A program made the translations under genes and the position numbers. From Phoenix dactylifera (lineage: Eukaryota > Streptophyta > Magnoliopsida > Arecales > Arecaceae), in the NCBI RefSeq assembly GCF_009389715.1, contig NC_052400.1:6829241-6893240 (forward strand): a DNA stretch of 64,000 nucleotides, read 5' to 3'. Of the stretch, positions 1-12,082 are shown one piece after another. The notes under the pieces were generated by a model. That model searched no databases. It was not told the DNA's origin and saw nothing but the letters and a program-made list of their open reading frames with translations. Each line of letters starts with the position of its first letter. The first letter of the stretch is position 1.

Positions 1-2660
1 AACAAATGGATCAACCCAAAAAAAAAATTGAAAAAATTTTGATAGGACATATCTCACAATTCGTGAAGAATTAGGCGAACCATCTGAGACAAAGTCGAGA
101 TAAGATTTGAGATCTACTTCCTTTTGGATTTTAACTTTTTAATATTTATTTCTAGTAATCATATTTAGGAATATGTGCTCTGTTTGAATTAAAAGAGTAA
201 TCTGACTTGAATTGTACGAGGGCGGATCACACTAGTATAGATAGAGGTTAGGTATCTGTTTGAGTTCATTAATGAAAGACTAGGGGTCCTAGACCTTATA
301 TTTGCCAATATTCCTACCATTCTTAAATTTTCTTAAGAGATTCAAGGTTTGAAGGAATCACCTTTTTCTCCCCAATCGGATCAATTATAGAATTATATCT
401 ACTAGCCATGACCTAATTAGATTCTAATCGTAAGTCATACCAAAGTTGTTTGGGGGAACAAAGCTTGGTCTAGTGGTTAGTGACATTGACATTATTATAG
501 AGGAATTTGAAAAAGTGTTGTCGCCGAATAATGCATTCATACAGCATTCCATTGGGGGGGAGTTCATAAAAACTTCTTGTTGAAAAAATCCTAGAATTCT
601 AAGAGATTTTTTGGAAATCTTCCCTTTTGAAGTAAGGTCAACACCTTCTCTTATTTCCAAAGAGGAACATGCCAAAAGAATGTGGGGAAAGACCGCTTCC
701 ACCCTCCGTTCTTATGAAGTTGGGTGTCTCAAAAGACATGAATGGACGTTCGACTCAAGACAACTTGCCCGAGCAATGTGCCTTTTCCCGTGAGAGGAAT
801 ATGGCAAAGCTTGCTCTGTCGTTCTCTATCTTCTTATTCTGTGATCAACACCAAATCTCTAGAGGTAAGATCACGAGTAGAATTAGAGTCACTGCAGACA
901 ACGATCCCAAGGATATCACGAGAATATATTCTCTATGGAAGACATCACCAGAATTTTATGGAAAAAAAGAATCATTATTGATCCTAAAACCATGGTGTTG
1001 GTGGACGCTGGTATTGGCAAGCCGAATCTGATCTCGCCTCGGCTCTTGCATTCAGTATAAATAGAATGGGAAGCAAGCAATAACATTCCACTGCAGGACC
1101 AACTGAGAGGAAAAGAGGTCTTGCATGGAGATAGGAGTGTCTTTGGTAGCCAAGGATGACTTGCCGATGTTCTCTGGGAGGACTCTAATGGTTGGAGCCA
1201 TCTATATTGCTCAAAACCTCCCCCTGGTTTCATTGGCAGTCACCTTGTTTAGTCTAAGGGTGGCTCTTATTTCCCATGACAGGCCTACATCTCTTCCCTG
1301 CAAGCAAGTTTGATGACAAGCCATCTAGATGTACAAGAAATGTAGAACAAAAGGAAGAGTTTAGTTGTTGTTGGTTAGCTTGTATTGAGCAATTTGCAAG
1401 TAGAGAAGGAGAAGGATTCTCAAGTGTTGGAGATTAGCACTCTACGTTGGGCACTAGAGGTACATGCTGTTGCCGTTTGGGTCCAAATAAATGATTTTTC
1501 TATAATTTTTCAAATCATGGGACTTTTGAACATGGTGACCAAGTCGTCACCGTTTTTTTAAAGAAATGAAAAGATATATAAGTTGGTGGTTCTGTGAACA
1601 AAACGCAAGAGCAAGAAAATTAAAAGAGAGAGATGGCAGGGATGCTGAAAGTTACCAAAAGCTTTCATTTCGATCTCGCTAATAGAATTCTTCATCTTCA
1701 TCACAACTGACTTACCTATCCAAAATATTTAAATTCATTACAAATAGACGGACTATTAAACATTAATGGACTGTTACATGCATCCGCTTGTCCAAGATGG
1801 CCCTTTCTTTTCCTCTTCTGAAATAGGGATGGCTGCTGTAGAGATGGAGTATATCGTGCCGTAGTACCAGTTTGGACCAACCATGATAGAAGGCCGGCAT
1901 TCCTTGGTTATAATGCTGCAGTACTTCTGTGATGGCGGACTTGGGTTTTTACACAGCAATTGGTTCACACTTGCTTGACTGTTTGGATATCTTATTTTTA
2001 TTCCTTTTTCTATCTTTTTCTATTCTTTTCAGATTTCTTGTTTTTGTGTATCATGCTTGTTTCTTGTAGACTTTGATATCATATTTTCATGAAATAAATG
2101 GAAGAGAATTCCCATCTCTCTCCTTCGAAAAAAAAAACAATATATTTCTATATACCATCTATTACTAAGAAAAAAAATCTCAACATTCATTTATTCTTTC
2201 TCCTCCTCTTTACAGGACTCAGAGAAAAATACAAGTCGAAGATTGAAAGAAAATTTCATCCCTCATCAAGTAAAAGAAAATTGAGTCACTAAAAGTAGCA
2301 AAGTAAGTTGGTTGACAAACATTCGAATTCAGGACGACCTCTCCACATCATCGACCTCAAGCTCTTCAGAATAGGGCTCAAAGCTGTTTCCTTCTGAGCT
2401 CTCCAGCAGGCTAGCTGCTTCACCCCTAAAAAACCAAACATCAAAATCAGAATAGGATGACACCTCCTATGACCCAGTAGGGGAGAATTTTCTTCGAGTG
2501 ATTTATGCTTATGAACTTCGATTCCAGCAAGCATATATAAACACCAATGATTCTTCTTGCTTCACATGCCTAAGGCTGCTGTCCAAATATCCAACTACCG
2601 TCATGAGCTTCTGAAACCTTTCCCCACCTCTTCTTCTCGACAGCAATCCTCAAGAGGTTT
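1..2660. other. Intergenic DNA without a recognisable gene
   Basis: Short ORFs occur on both strands (longest about 120 codons, 669-1031), but none shows a domain, a repeated motif or plausible splice sites linking it to another. A CT/TTTTC-rich stretch lies near 1980-2050. The 2290-2560 part looks like degraded mobile DNA, but I cannot place it in a family. Confidence 0.5.
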
Positions 2661-3115
2661 TTAAGTTCTATCTAACATTGCTTTTGGAGGTTCAAAGAGT
2701 GCTTCTTGGACGGCCAAAAGCACTTTTAGGTGATTTTAATTTTTTTGGTAAAAATTTTGAAATAGTTGTCTTGCTATCTAAAAGCTACAAAAGGTCTATT
2801 AGGAAAAAGTTGCAATTTATAGTTTTCAGGCAAAACCTCTACATGAGATGTATTGGAAAGCTTAGCTCCGACAATAAAATTTTTCAAAAAATAATTTAAA
2901 ATAATTTATAAGTTAAAAATACTTTGCAAAAACAATATTTGATGGTACAATATAACTAATATAATACAATATAATTATCATTATTATTATATTATAATAA
3001 GTAGACTATAATAATTATATTATAATATTATTATTATTATACTAATATAATATTATAATATAGTACTAATATAATTTATAATAGTACTATAATAATGGTT
3101 TCTACTGTAATTAAT
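2661..3115. repeat. Transposon-end-like fragment plus AT-rich tract
   Basis: 2680-2870 contains phrases such as GGCCAAAAGCACTTTTAGG and CTACAAAAGGTC, of the AAAGC/GCTTT-rich kind seen at the ends of plant miniature inverted-repeat elements. A similar segment lies at 16650-16890. From about 2930 to 3090 the sequence is almost only A and T, built from ATAATATTATTATTAT-like words. No TIR pair or target duplication could be fixed. Confidence 0.35.
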
Positions 3116-4489
3116 GACGATGTGTAGTGAGCAATTATGAAATCTCATGAGTCGTTGATGCCAAAGAATTGTATTAGCCTAGGTCGATAGCGAAGTAAGC
3201 ACTCTAGCGGTCTTTACTTGCTCAGCATTGTACTCATATGACTATATTAGCCGCATGGCCTTTTATCTATCTTTTCTTGCATTTTTTTTAAATATATTCT
3301 TTCCATTAATATTTCAAATATCAATATTCTTCAATATTTGGCTTACAGTTAGCAAATCAGTTTAATAATCTTCAATGCTAGCAAGAACCGGATCCCTTGA
3401 TGTAAAGCTGACTGGCACCTGTTGAGAAGTATAATTCTTGGAGATGCTTGCAAAATAAGATGTGGAGTTCTTGAAAAAGAGTGAAACTAAGAAGTTGTGA
3501 AAGAAAAGAAGAACATAATTCACCTTACAATCTGTATTGGCCTACTGGCCGAAGTTTTCATGGGATTCTTATTAATTTGATTTGTATCGGCCTATTGGTT
3601 GAAACTCTTCTAAAATTCTGATATATATCTTATTTATTGCACTTCAAACCAAATTCACAACTTCTCCCATCTTCCAGAAGTTATTTTGCATAGCATCAAG
3701 GTCCATACTATCTATAATCTATAGGGCGGTCTTCGACCATTCGAATAGTGAGGCTCCATACCTTGTAAGATCTTCACACAAAAATAATATGTTGATGACC
3801 CCTAACATAGGATTTCTTCATGTATGCCTTCAAAGATAAGTATAGTTTCTCTCCTTCATGTGGTTGCCCCCAGCATTTATGACTATAGGACCTCCACACT
3901 CCTACCTATTTATAAGAAGACAGATGGAACATCTGGCCAAAGTGCGTACCTTGATCCATCATGATTTTCATGTTTCTTGCGATTGCTCCCCAACACTTTT
4001 AACCAGAATGCTATCACGTCACCATCTATTCATAAGGGGATGGCTAATATTCTTGATCGAAGTATGTACCATGGTCAAGTGTGCCTTCTTATGCATGGCC
4101 TTCTTGACTCGGCCAAAAACTTTTGAGGACATGTCATAGCTTTCGATCGTACTTCCTTGGCCTGCCGAGATAAAGGCCCTATTTGGGAGAGTTGTTGAAA
4201 GTAGAGCTTTGGCAAATAGAGCTGTTAGAAGTAAAGCTTCCTGAAATAAAGCTTTTATAAAAAATTGTTTGCTGTTTGGTAACTATATTTCTAAAGTGCT
4301 GTGGCACTTTAACATATGTTTGGTAAACAAACTAAGAAAGTATTTTTGGTATAACAAAATGACCATAAAGGGCATTACATAGTATTATACAATAAAGCAT
4401 AATAAAATATAAAATGTATCAATACATAAATATATGATATAGTATAATATTACTGTAATGTAACATAATATTATTATAATATAGTACTA
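3116..4489. other. Intergenic DNA; possible old LTR or transposon fragments
   Basis: No supported gene. TGTATTGGCCTACTGGCCGAAG near 3532 is echoed about 60 bases later, suggesting a degraded repeat. GGCCCTATTTGGGAGAG near 4169 looks like a terminal inverted repeat of a PIF/Harbinger- or hAT-like element and is followed by repeated AGAGCTTT/AAAGCTT words to about 4270, but I found no matching opposite end. From 4371 the sequence grades into AT-rich repeats. Confidence 0.35.
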
Positions 4490-5061
4490 TAACATTGTAT
4501 ACTATAAAAAATAATTTAATATAATATTAAATTATTTAACATTACAAATCAATATATTATGATATAATATAATATAATATTATATTTATAGTATAATACA
4601 ATAATAAAGATATAAAATATCATAATTATTAGAATAAATTATTTGTTCATAATATAACATAATATTAAATTATTTATCATAACATATTAATATATTAGGA
4701 TATAATGTAATATAATATTATATTTATAGTATAATAAAATAATAAAGCTATAAAATATTATAATTCTTAGCGTAAATTAATTTTCTATAATATAACATAA
4801 TATAAAATTATTTAACATAACATATTAATATATTATGATATAATGTAATATAATATTATATCTATAGTATAATACAATAATAAAGATATAAAATATTGTA
4901 ATTATTAGCATAAATTACTTTTTCATAATATAACATAATATTAAATTATTTAACATAACATATTAATGTAATATGATATTATGTAATATAATATTATATT
5001 TATAGTTTAATACAATAATAAAGGTATAAAATGTTATAATTATTAGTGTAAATTAATTTTT
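4490..5061. repeat. 138-bp AT-rich tandem repeat (about 4 copies)
   Basis: The anchor word AATAATAAAG ends at 4609, 4747, 4885 and 5023, giving an exact spacing of 138 bp three times. Each unit also carries TATTAAATTATTTA followed by AACATATTAATATATTA-like words and TAATATTATATTTATAGT in the same order. Copies differ by scattered substitutions. The first copy is the most diverged at its left edge; the last breaks off near 5061. The unit is nearly pure A+T. Whether it belongs to a larger satellite family or is private to this locus cannot be judged from one window. Confidence 0.8.
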
Positions 5062-5180
5062 TATCCTCCAAATGACTATTTATCTGTGTAACAAATTTTC
5101 TAGCTATGTGATAAAATTGATTAAATAATTACTAAATTTTTAGATGAGAATTATATAGATGAGAAACTGTTTAGCATGTT

Positions 5181-5392
5181 CTATGTACACAGTTTAACAA
5201 GGCTTGGAATACACTTTATATAGTCTGGCACACAGTTAAGTCTTTCTGGCAAACAATTTAGCCTTCTTGGCACACAGTTAAGTAAGCTTGGTACACAGTT
5301 AAATAAGGATTGAATGCAGTTAATCTAGCCTGGTACACCCAATATATCTTGGCACATAGTTAATCAAAATTTGCACATAGTTAATATCCATC
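5181..5392. repeat. Degenerate short tandem repeat, TGGCACACAGTTAA type
   Basis: A run of about eight imperfect units of 20-26 bp. Each is a variant of TTGGCACACAGTTAAGT: CTGGCACACAGTTAAG near 5225, TTGGCACACAGTTAAG near 5269, TTGGTACACAGTTAAA near 5289, and TTGGCACATAGTTAAT and TTTGCACATAGTTAAT towards the end. It lies between the 138-bp satellite and the interrupted MYB-like ORF. No coding potential. Confidence 0.6.
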
Positions 5393-5475
5393 CTCTCTAA
5401 CTTTACCTTGTTCATACTTTTTTACATTATTGATGTAGTAGCAACAAAAATACAAGAAGCAACATTCATATTTGT

Positions 5476-5673
5476 TCAAATACAAAATAAAACAACCAGC
5501 TCCTCAACAAGTTTATAAAGAAAAGAAGTCAACGATCTATAAGTTGAAAAGCAATATGATTTCCAAATGCTCCTATTTGCTTTTAGGTTATCCCACTTAT
5601 TTTTAAATTTTTTGTAGTCATATTGATTTTCAGTCTTCTCATTAAATTTTTTAATTATATTGGCCCACCCTAC
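5476..5673 (-). pseudogene. MYB/SANT-like DNA-binding protein, 3' part (split by retrotransposon)
   Basis: This is the C-terminal half of a minus-strand ORF whose N-terminal half lies at 15314-15474, beyond the inserted Athila element. When the target-site duplication is counted once, the halves join in frame into 354 bases (117 residues plus stop). Residues here include WANIIKKFNEKTENQYDYKK and KNKWDNLKANRSIWK, the second and third helices of the plant MYB/SANT-like domain (Myb_DNA-bind_3 type). That family occurs in host transcription factors and as the accessory protein of PIF/Harbinger transposons; the sequence does not decide between them. The segment after the domain (to the stop at 5476) is not recognisable and could be intron read-through. 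Disruption by a 9.6-kb insertion makes it non-functional here. Confidence 0.7.
5669..5673. repeat. Target-site duplication CCTAC, left copy (Athila)
   Basis: CCTAC immediately precedes the TG start of the left LTR and recurs at 15314-15318 directly after the CA end of the right LTR. A 5-bp duplication is normal for Ty3/gypsy integration. Confidence 0.95.
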
Positions 5674-8055
5674 TGATAAGTGCTAAATAATGCATAAACT
5701 AATATCTTATTCATAGCATTTATCATTATTTTAATCCGCATATTTTGTAAATTTAACTTAAAAAAATGTGTTTTCCTTCATCATTTCATTTTAAATAAAT
5801 TATTCAAGTTTGATTCTTTTATTATTATTTAATGATTAAGTCTAATGTGTACAGGTCAAGTCGAATTAATTGGGATGATGTCTGAACTAATGTGTGCAGG
5901 TCGCGTTTGCGGCTGAACCTGTGTCCACATCACCCTCTAAGTGCTTAGCGATTAATGCTCCAAGTTTGATCCCAGCTTGATCTCCCAATATCTTAGCTCA
6001 CAGATCCGTTTCATTACTCTCCCAACTTCCTTATTTCTTTCAACATTGGGCTCAACAACCGACTCCCTTATTCCTTCCAAACCAAGTCCCTTCCCCATTC
6101 AAAAATAAAAAATAACACTCCAGCCACATGAACCTATTCCCAGCCGAGTGGAGATGTTCTCAGCCAAGATGGATGCAAATCTAATCTTTCCAGCACCTCA
6201 ACGTCTTCCGGACCATCCTCCCCTTCTCCCGTGTTCCAACGAAATAGAGCCGAATCCATCTCCTCCCGGCGACTCATCTCTAGCATCGTGTTCATCTTCC
6301 AGCTTTATCAGCATCCCAAGATCATCTCATTTCTTCCCAACGTTCCGGATTCCCTGCATCCCAGAACAGAGTCTATCTCCTCCAAAAATCAAGCCTCTCA
6401 TATTCATCTTCCCTTCCGGATGAGAACCAGCAACCTTCTGCTGGATTATTCCCAACGTCCGAAGCTTCCCGAGCTTCCTCTCGTTCCAGATCAGCTTGTA
6501 TCCCAGATTTCCTCTCACAAAACCAATCCCGCAGCATGCCAGTCGTTCGGATTGACTCTGTCGTCCACGTCTGTCACAGCCTTCCCCTGTTTCAGGATTA
6601 ATTCCAGCCGAGAACACCATCTCACGTTTGATCCCAGCTGCCATATCATCCACGGATCATTCCGTACGCGATGGCGTTCAACGCATCCCCTGTTTCAGCG
6701 GAACTGAACCATCACGAGCATCTTCTCTCAGCTATATCCACTACTTCCGAACCAGCCAGCATTCCGGATCACCTTCTCCCAACTGCTAGCCGTTCCCAAG
6801 CTTCCTTTCAATCCGGATTAAGTCCAATATCCATGGATAGAACCAAATCATTTCTTCCCAGCGTCCGGATAGACATCATCTCCCTTTGATTCAAGCATCC
6901 ACCGTCCGCATGAGCTATCCAACCATTCACAAGCAACTGCATCCTTCTCGGCTTCGGAACAGGATCTCATGCTTGAAGAAATGATCAGATCCCAGCCTCC
7001 GAAATCCTCTCAAATGCTTGCGTCCTAGCCGTTCTTCCGTTCTCAGCTGCTCAACCGAAGTTCAGCTCCATCAGCCACGGATAGACTCAAATCATCATTC
7101 GCAAGATAACTGCCACATCCAAGGAACAAAGGATAGAAGTCATCTGCCTTATCCCGCTTTCGTTCATCTTAATCCTTCATTCGAAACAGAGGAGAGAGGA
7201 GGAGATTGCAGCTATAAAAGGAGGGAGCTTCACACGGAGAAGGGGCAAGCTTTGGGGGTCCGGTTCCAGGATCTCTTCGGAACAGGGGAGAAGCCAAGTT
7301 CCCACGAAGAAAAAATAAAAAAAAAAGAGAGAAAAGAGAGGGAGAGAATACTTTGTGATATTTTGGGAATAGAGAGAGTGGGATGGAAGGAAAAGATTTT
7401 TATATGAAGATGGAAGCCTGCTGCTGTGCTGCTGCTGCCGTCTACCACTCCATGAAAGGCTGATCTTCTCTAGGGTTGGATGCAGTCCTAACAATGGGAC
7501 ACGGGTTTTATATTTTATTTTATGTTCTTGGGGTTGTATGAACTTATTGTTTTTAATGGATATCTTCTTTTGAATCATATTTAATTTTTGTGATTTTAAG
7601 TATGATGTTCGTACAACTGCTCTTCATGATCACTAAGTAAATATAAGATAGTCCATGCTTAGGAAAGATGCGATGTGCTGCCACCTTAGATTAGGGTAGA
7701 CATTTCATGCCTACTGAAGATGGATTATGCCCAAATTACTTTTGTGAATTTTTATTTAAATGCTTATTAGGCTTGTAGCCAATTTGCATGTTAATCTAAG
7801 AACGAAATAAAATATAAATGACCCTTGTTCCGATGTTAGTGGTGAATTCCTTGCCCTAGGTTCCCTCAAACTGATATCCTTTTAATTGCATTTTCTTTTA
7901 TTAAATTGCTTAGTTTAATAGTCTTCACAAATTCATCCTTTTAAATATTTTTATTTTTAAGAAAAACAACTATACCCCAATCTCTGTGGATCGATACCCG
8001 TAATCACTATCCTACTAGATACGTGCTATTGCGTGGTCTTTAAAGTTGACTATCA
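5674..8055 (+). repeat. 5' LTR of Athila-type element
   Basis: It begins TGATAAGTGC and ends GACTATCA, in TG...CA form. Its body (about 5930-7200) is C-rich with recurring CCAGC/TTCC words and contains chance ORFs that recur in the 3' LTR, so they are not genes. A TATAAAA box at 7213-7219 sits about two thirds in, followed by the presumed R-U5 region. Confidence 0.95.
7213..7219 (+). promoter_or_regulatory. TATA box of the 5' LTR promoter
   Basis: TATAAAA inside GCAGCTATAAAAGGAGGGAG, in the expected LTR promoter position and conserved in the 3' LTR (14472-14478). It is the only good TATA box in this C-rich part of the LTR. Initiation would be expected about 30 bases downstream. Confidence 0.65.
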
Positions 8056-8060
8056 ATTTT

Positions 8061-8079
8061 TGGCGCCGTTGCCGGGGAT
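8061..8079 (+). promoter_or_regulatory. Primer-binding site, tRNA-Asp
   Basis: TGGCGCCGTTGCCGGGGAT lies 5 bases after the 5' LTR and is complementary to the 3' end (including CCA) of plant tRNA-Asp. tRNA-Asp priming is characteristic of Athila elements. Confidence 0.9.
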
Positions 8080-8915
8080 TGTTAGCATAGTTGTTTTCTT
8101 TTTATTTAAAAAAAATAATAATTTTAAAAAAAAATATATCTAAAATAAAATAAAAATATTTTCTATTTCTACTTTCCTTATCTTCTTCTTCTCTCTTACT
8201 AATTCTTGAATTTTCTTTTATTCAGGAATCAAAGAAGAAATTTGGGACGATCAAAAGGGAACTACTGAAAAAAGGAATGCAGTAGAGGTTTGCCTAAAAA
8301 TAAAGAAAAATTGTTTGGAAAATTTCTTTTGGTAACCTCTAAACCTTTCTTATTTAAATTAATTCCCTTTTTGTGGTGATTGTTTGATTTTTATTTTTTT
8401 TACAAAAGTGTGAATGCATGCTTGATACACATACACCAATTAATCCACACATAGTAAGGGCAATCACCCCAACAAGATAAGAACTGGATTTCATTACCAG
8501 ATTCTTGCCCAAATTAGGTGAATCAATTTTCACATAGCTATCACTTTGACTAAAATCAATTAGACGTTGGCCCCTAGGGACATTCGAGCTCAATAGGACG
8601 AAGATCACCGAAAGTTGAACCAATTTCGCTCTGTGGCTCAGTTGATGTCTAGGCAAGCTTTGTCCCAAGGGAGACAGTTCATCTGTTCGAGGCAAGTGGT
8701 TTTTAAGTGGGACCTTTGCAAAGCATTGTGACCCCCCCACTTACCTGGGAGCTTACCTGGTCAACTCAGTTCATTAGACCGAATTGGAGGCTTAGGTGCC
8801 CTCTTCAAACTAGTTAGGAGTTGTCTAGTGATTTTAGGGTAAACACAAGGATTTGATTTGTTTTTCCTTTAGTGCATGCTTGACTGTACTTGATTGATCC
8901 AACAAGCTTTAGTGT

Positions 8916-11427
8916 ATGCTAGGGTGTCGTTCCAGATCTCCTGAATTAGTACCTTTTGATTCTGAAATAGAGCATTCTATTAGGGCCCTTCGAGCCGAAA
9001 TCTGCACCTATAGAACCATAGGATCTACACCACCTGTTGAGATGGCTGAAGAACAACCCAAACTCCTAAAGGAGTACTTCACTCCTTCCATTTATACCTC
9101 TCCATCTTTTTTTCGACTACCTGATACCACCGCTGCTGCACATTTTGAAATTAAGTCTAGTGTCATCCAAATGCTTCCCTCTTTTTATGGACTTAACAAT
9201 GAAGACCCATACAAACATTTAGATGAGTTCCTTGAGATTTGTACCACTGTCAAAATTCAGAACTTCACTGATGATGCTCTAAAACTTAGGCTATTCCCTT
9301 TTTCTCTTAAGGATAGAGCTAAGCAATGGCTTCATTCATTAGAAGCCAATTCCATTCTTTCATGGGCTCAAATGCAACATGAATTTCTAAAAAAATATTT
9401 TCCCATAGGAAGAACAAACCAATTTAGGCGTGCTATCACGAGCTTCTCCCAATCTGACGGAGAAGAATTTCATGAAACTTGAGAAAAATTTAGAGACTTA
9501 CTCTGAAAATGCCCGCATCATCAAATACCCAAATGGCAATTAGTGCAATGTTTCTATGACGGATTGACTGAACGAAACCGTCAGATGATCGATGCCGCAT
9601 GCGGGGGAACTTTTATGCTTAAAAGTGACCATGAGGCATGGCAATTGTTTGAGAACCTTAATGAAAATTTCCTCCACCATGCCTCCTTCGCTCGTCAAGC
9701 ACCTCCGAGTTCTCAAAGAAAAGGAACCATATATGAAGTTAGCCAGTCCATAGGTCCATCTGACAAAGTAGATGCACTATCCCGCAAGTTGGACCAGCTA
9801 ATGTCTAGAGAACAGCTTCCAAACTTTTTCTAAGCACAAGTGTGTGCTCTCTGTTCTAGTCCGTCTCATACTGTTTTTGAGTGCCCTTCGGCAACTCAAT
9901 TCCCTGAATTTGTGCAAGAACAAGTCAACGCTGCTCAAACACAGCCTAGACCGGGTAATGATCCGTATTCTAACACTTATAACCCGGGGTGGCGCAACCA
10001 TCCAAATTTTCCTTGGAAGCAGCAGACTTCCAATACCTCCCAGCCTTATTCCCAAAACTTTCAACCGTTCCAGAGTGTTCATCCAAACCGTCCTCCTACT
10101 CACTATTCTCAATTTCAACACACTCCTCCTCCACCCCAAAGAAACACAGCCTTTGAGGAGAAAGTGTTGACCTCCCTTCAAGGTTTGGAAACCATTACAC
10201 AATTGGTGCACTCTCACACGCAATCTATCGCCAAGCTAGAATCCCAAATGGGGCAACTAGCTAATGCACTGAACAAGCGAGAGGAAGGAAAACTTTCAAG
10301 CCAACCAGTGAGTAATCCTAGGGGACAATACATTGCTCAAGAAAATCAACCAAATACAATTCATCATGAACAAGCCAATGCTTTGACTACCCTAAAGAGT
10401 GGACGTGTAGTAGACAATACGATTGGGGAGGGAAACAATAAGGAAGGTAAAGAGGAGGAGAGAAATGTATCACATGAAAATCCAAAACCTTCTTCTTCCT
10501 CAGTTAGTCCACCTTCGGCCAAAACTCACATCCCAAAGGCTCCATTTCCTGAAGCTCTTAATGCACCCACTCCCTTTGGCAAGAAAGGAACTTCACTAGA
10601 GGAGATGATAGAGGTTTTCAAACAAGTCAAAATCAACCTCCCGCTTCTTGATGCTATTAGACAAGTTCCCTCCTATGCCAAATTTCTCAAAGACCTTTGT
10701 ACCCAAAAGCGAAAATCTAAGACACATGTGCCTAAAAAGGTCTTCCTAACTGAGCAAGTGAGTTCTATTCTCCAACACAACACCCCTCCGAAATTCAAAG
10801 ATCCTGGTGCTCCCACCATCTCCTGTGTCTTAGGAAATAATTTCATTGATCGAGCACTATTAGATCTAGGGGCAAGTGTCAATCTTTTACCTTACTCAGT
10901 TTATGAGAAACTTGGGTTAGGTGAGTTAAAACCAACCTCGGTATCCCTTCAGTTGGCTGATCGATCTGTAAATACCACGAGGAATAATTGAAGATGTTCT
11001 TGTCAAGGTAGACAAATTCTATTTTCCAGTAGATTTTATCGTCCTTGATATGGAACATGAGCCTAATCCTAAGAAACAAATCCCCGTGATCCTTGGGCGC
11101 CCCTTTTTAGCTACAGCCAATGCGAGTATAAATTGTAGAACTGGGGTGATGAATATATCCTTTGGGAATATGAAGGTCAAGTTAAATATATTTCGTACCT
11201 CTGATCAACCTGCAAAGGAAGTTGAGTGCTTCCTAATAGACAAAATGGACGATCTTGTAGAAGAAATCCTTTCCTATATTTTGGCAGATAACCCTCTGAA
11301 AACATACTTGGCCCATTTTGACTTTGATATAGACAAGGCCATAGAAGCAGTCAACTTCCTACCCAACAATCAGTCTTCCACAAATTTTCTTCCTTGGAGA
11401 ACCCCGCATGAACCCAGTATGATTTGA
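8916..11427 (+). pseudogene. Athila gag-protease reading frame, broken
   Basis: One reading frame runs 8916-10991 with in-frame stops at 9480-9482, near 9504 and at 9831-9833. A frameshift near 10970 moves the continuation into the next frame (to 11427). The retrotransposon gag domain lies at about codons 70-190, with DRAKQWLHSLEANSILSW and a KKYFP motif. A CCHC zinc knuckle, CALCSSPSHTVFEC (C-x2-C-x4-H-x4-C), begins at about 9843. A proline/glutamine-rich linker follows, then an aspartic protease with the active-site motif LLDLGASVNLLP (about 10855-10890) and the later motif ILGRPFLAT (11093-11119). Nothing resembling reverse transcriptase or integrase follows. All three stops are one transition away from sense codons, as expected from deamination of methylated cytosine. 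The start codon is a guess: the first Met before the conserved region. Confidence 0.85.
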
Positions 11428-11467
11428 TAAGGATGCACTGCGCCTGGCTGAAGACGTTAAACTTAGC

Positions 11468-11488
11468 ACTTGTTGGGAGGCAACCCAA
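11468..11488 (+). other. Conserved Athila/Tat post-coding motif
   Basis: CTTGTTGGGAGGCAACCCA, just after the gag-pro frame. I recall a near-identical phrase in the untranslated part of many plant gypsy elements; its function is not known to me. Its presence directly after protease shows where the untranslated region starts in this pol-less copy. Confidence 0.5.
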
Positions 11489-11675
11489 TTCTCGTAGGTT
11501 ATTTTTGCATATTTTCTTGTTGCATTTTTTTTTATTTTCTTAACAGGATCCCTCATATTACTGATGCAACTACGGTAAAATGCTTCTATCCTCCATATGC
11601 ATCATATTTTCGTCCAAAATAAAAAAATATATTAAACAATAAAAATAATAATATAATATTCAAAAAAAAAACATT

Positions 11676-11706
11676 GAGGACAATGTCTGATCTAGGTTGG
11701 GGGGTA
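11676..11706 (+). other. Internal polypurine-tract-like motif
   Basis: GAGGACAATG followed by GGTTGGGGGGTATAGG. It parallels the real terminal tract (GAGGACTAGC followed by GGTTTGGGGGTG, 12903-12932) in word order and spacing, so it may be a second plus-strand priming site or a duplicated terminal motif. Confidence 0.4.
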
Positions 11707-12060
11707 TAGGATTCGAATTTTTAAAGGAATTTTTCGCATTTTCACATTTTTAAGTGAATTTCAAAAAAAAAGTGAATTTCAAAAAAAAAAAATCTAATTT
11801 CTATGCCTTAGTGCTGAAATGATAATCACACAAAGTATATAAAATCTAAAAAGCCCAATGATTAGTCAGGAATAAGTCAATTTGAGTTCTTTTCATTAAA
11901 AATACTTTTAGCGAGTTGTAAGATTATTTTTACTTTGGAATTTCACAACACACATGGCCTGCACTTCTAAGGGTTAGGTTCAATATTATGTTGTTAAGTC
12001 TGGTAGCAACCTTGAGTCCTGATGAATCATACTTATCTAATTCACTTTTATCTTTAAAAA

Positions 12061-12082
12061 AAAATATATATATATATATATA
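12061..12082. repeat. TA dinucleotide microsatellite
   Basis: Alternating TA in the 3' untranslated part of the Athila element, flanked by A-rich tracts. Simple-sequence repeat with no other signal. Confidence 0.8.

Noticed and set aside
6148..7407. ORFs of 72-158 codons in the 5' LTR of the Athila element (also in the 3' LTR at 13407-14630)
   Set aside because: They lie wholly in the LTR, occur in overlapping frames on both strands, have no domain, and reappear in the other LTR only because the LTRs are copies. They are not independent genes.
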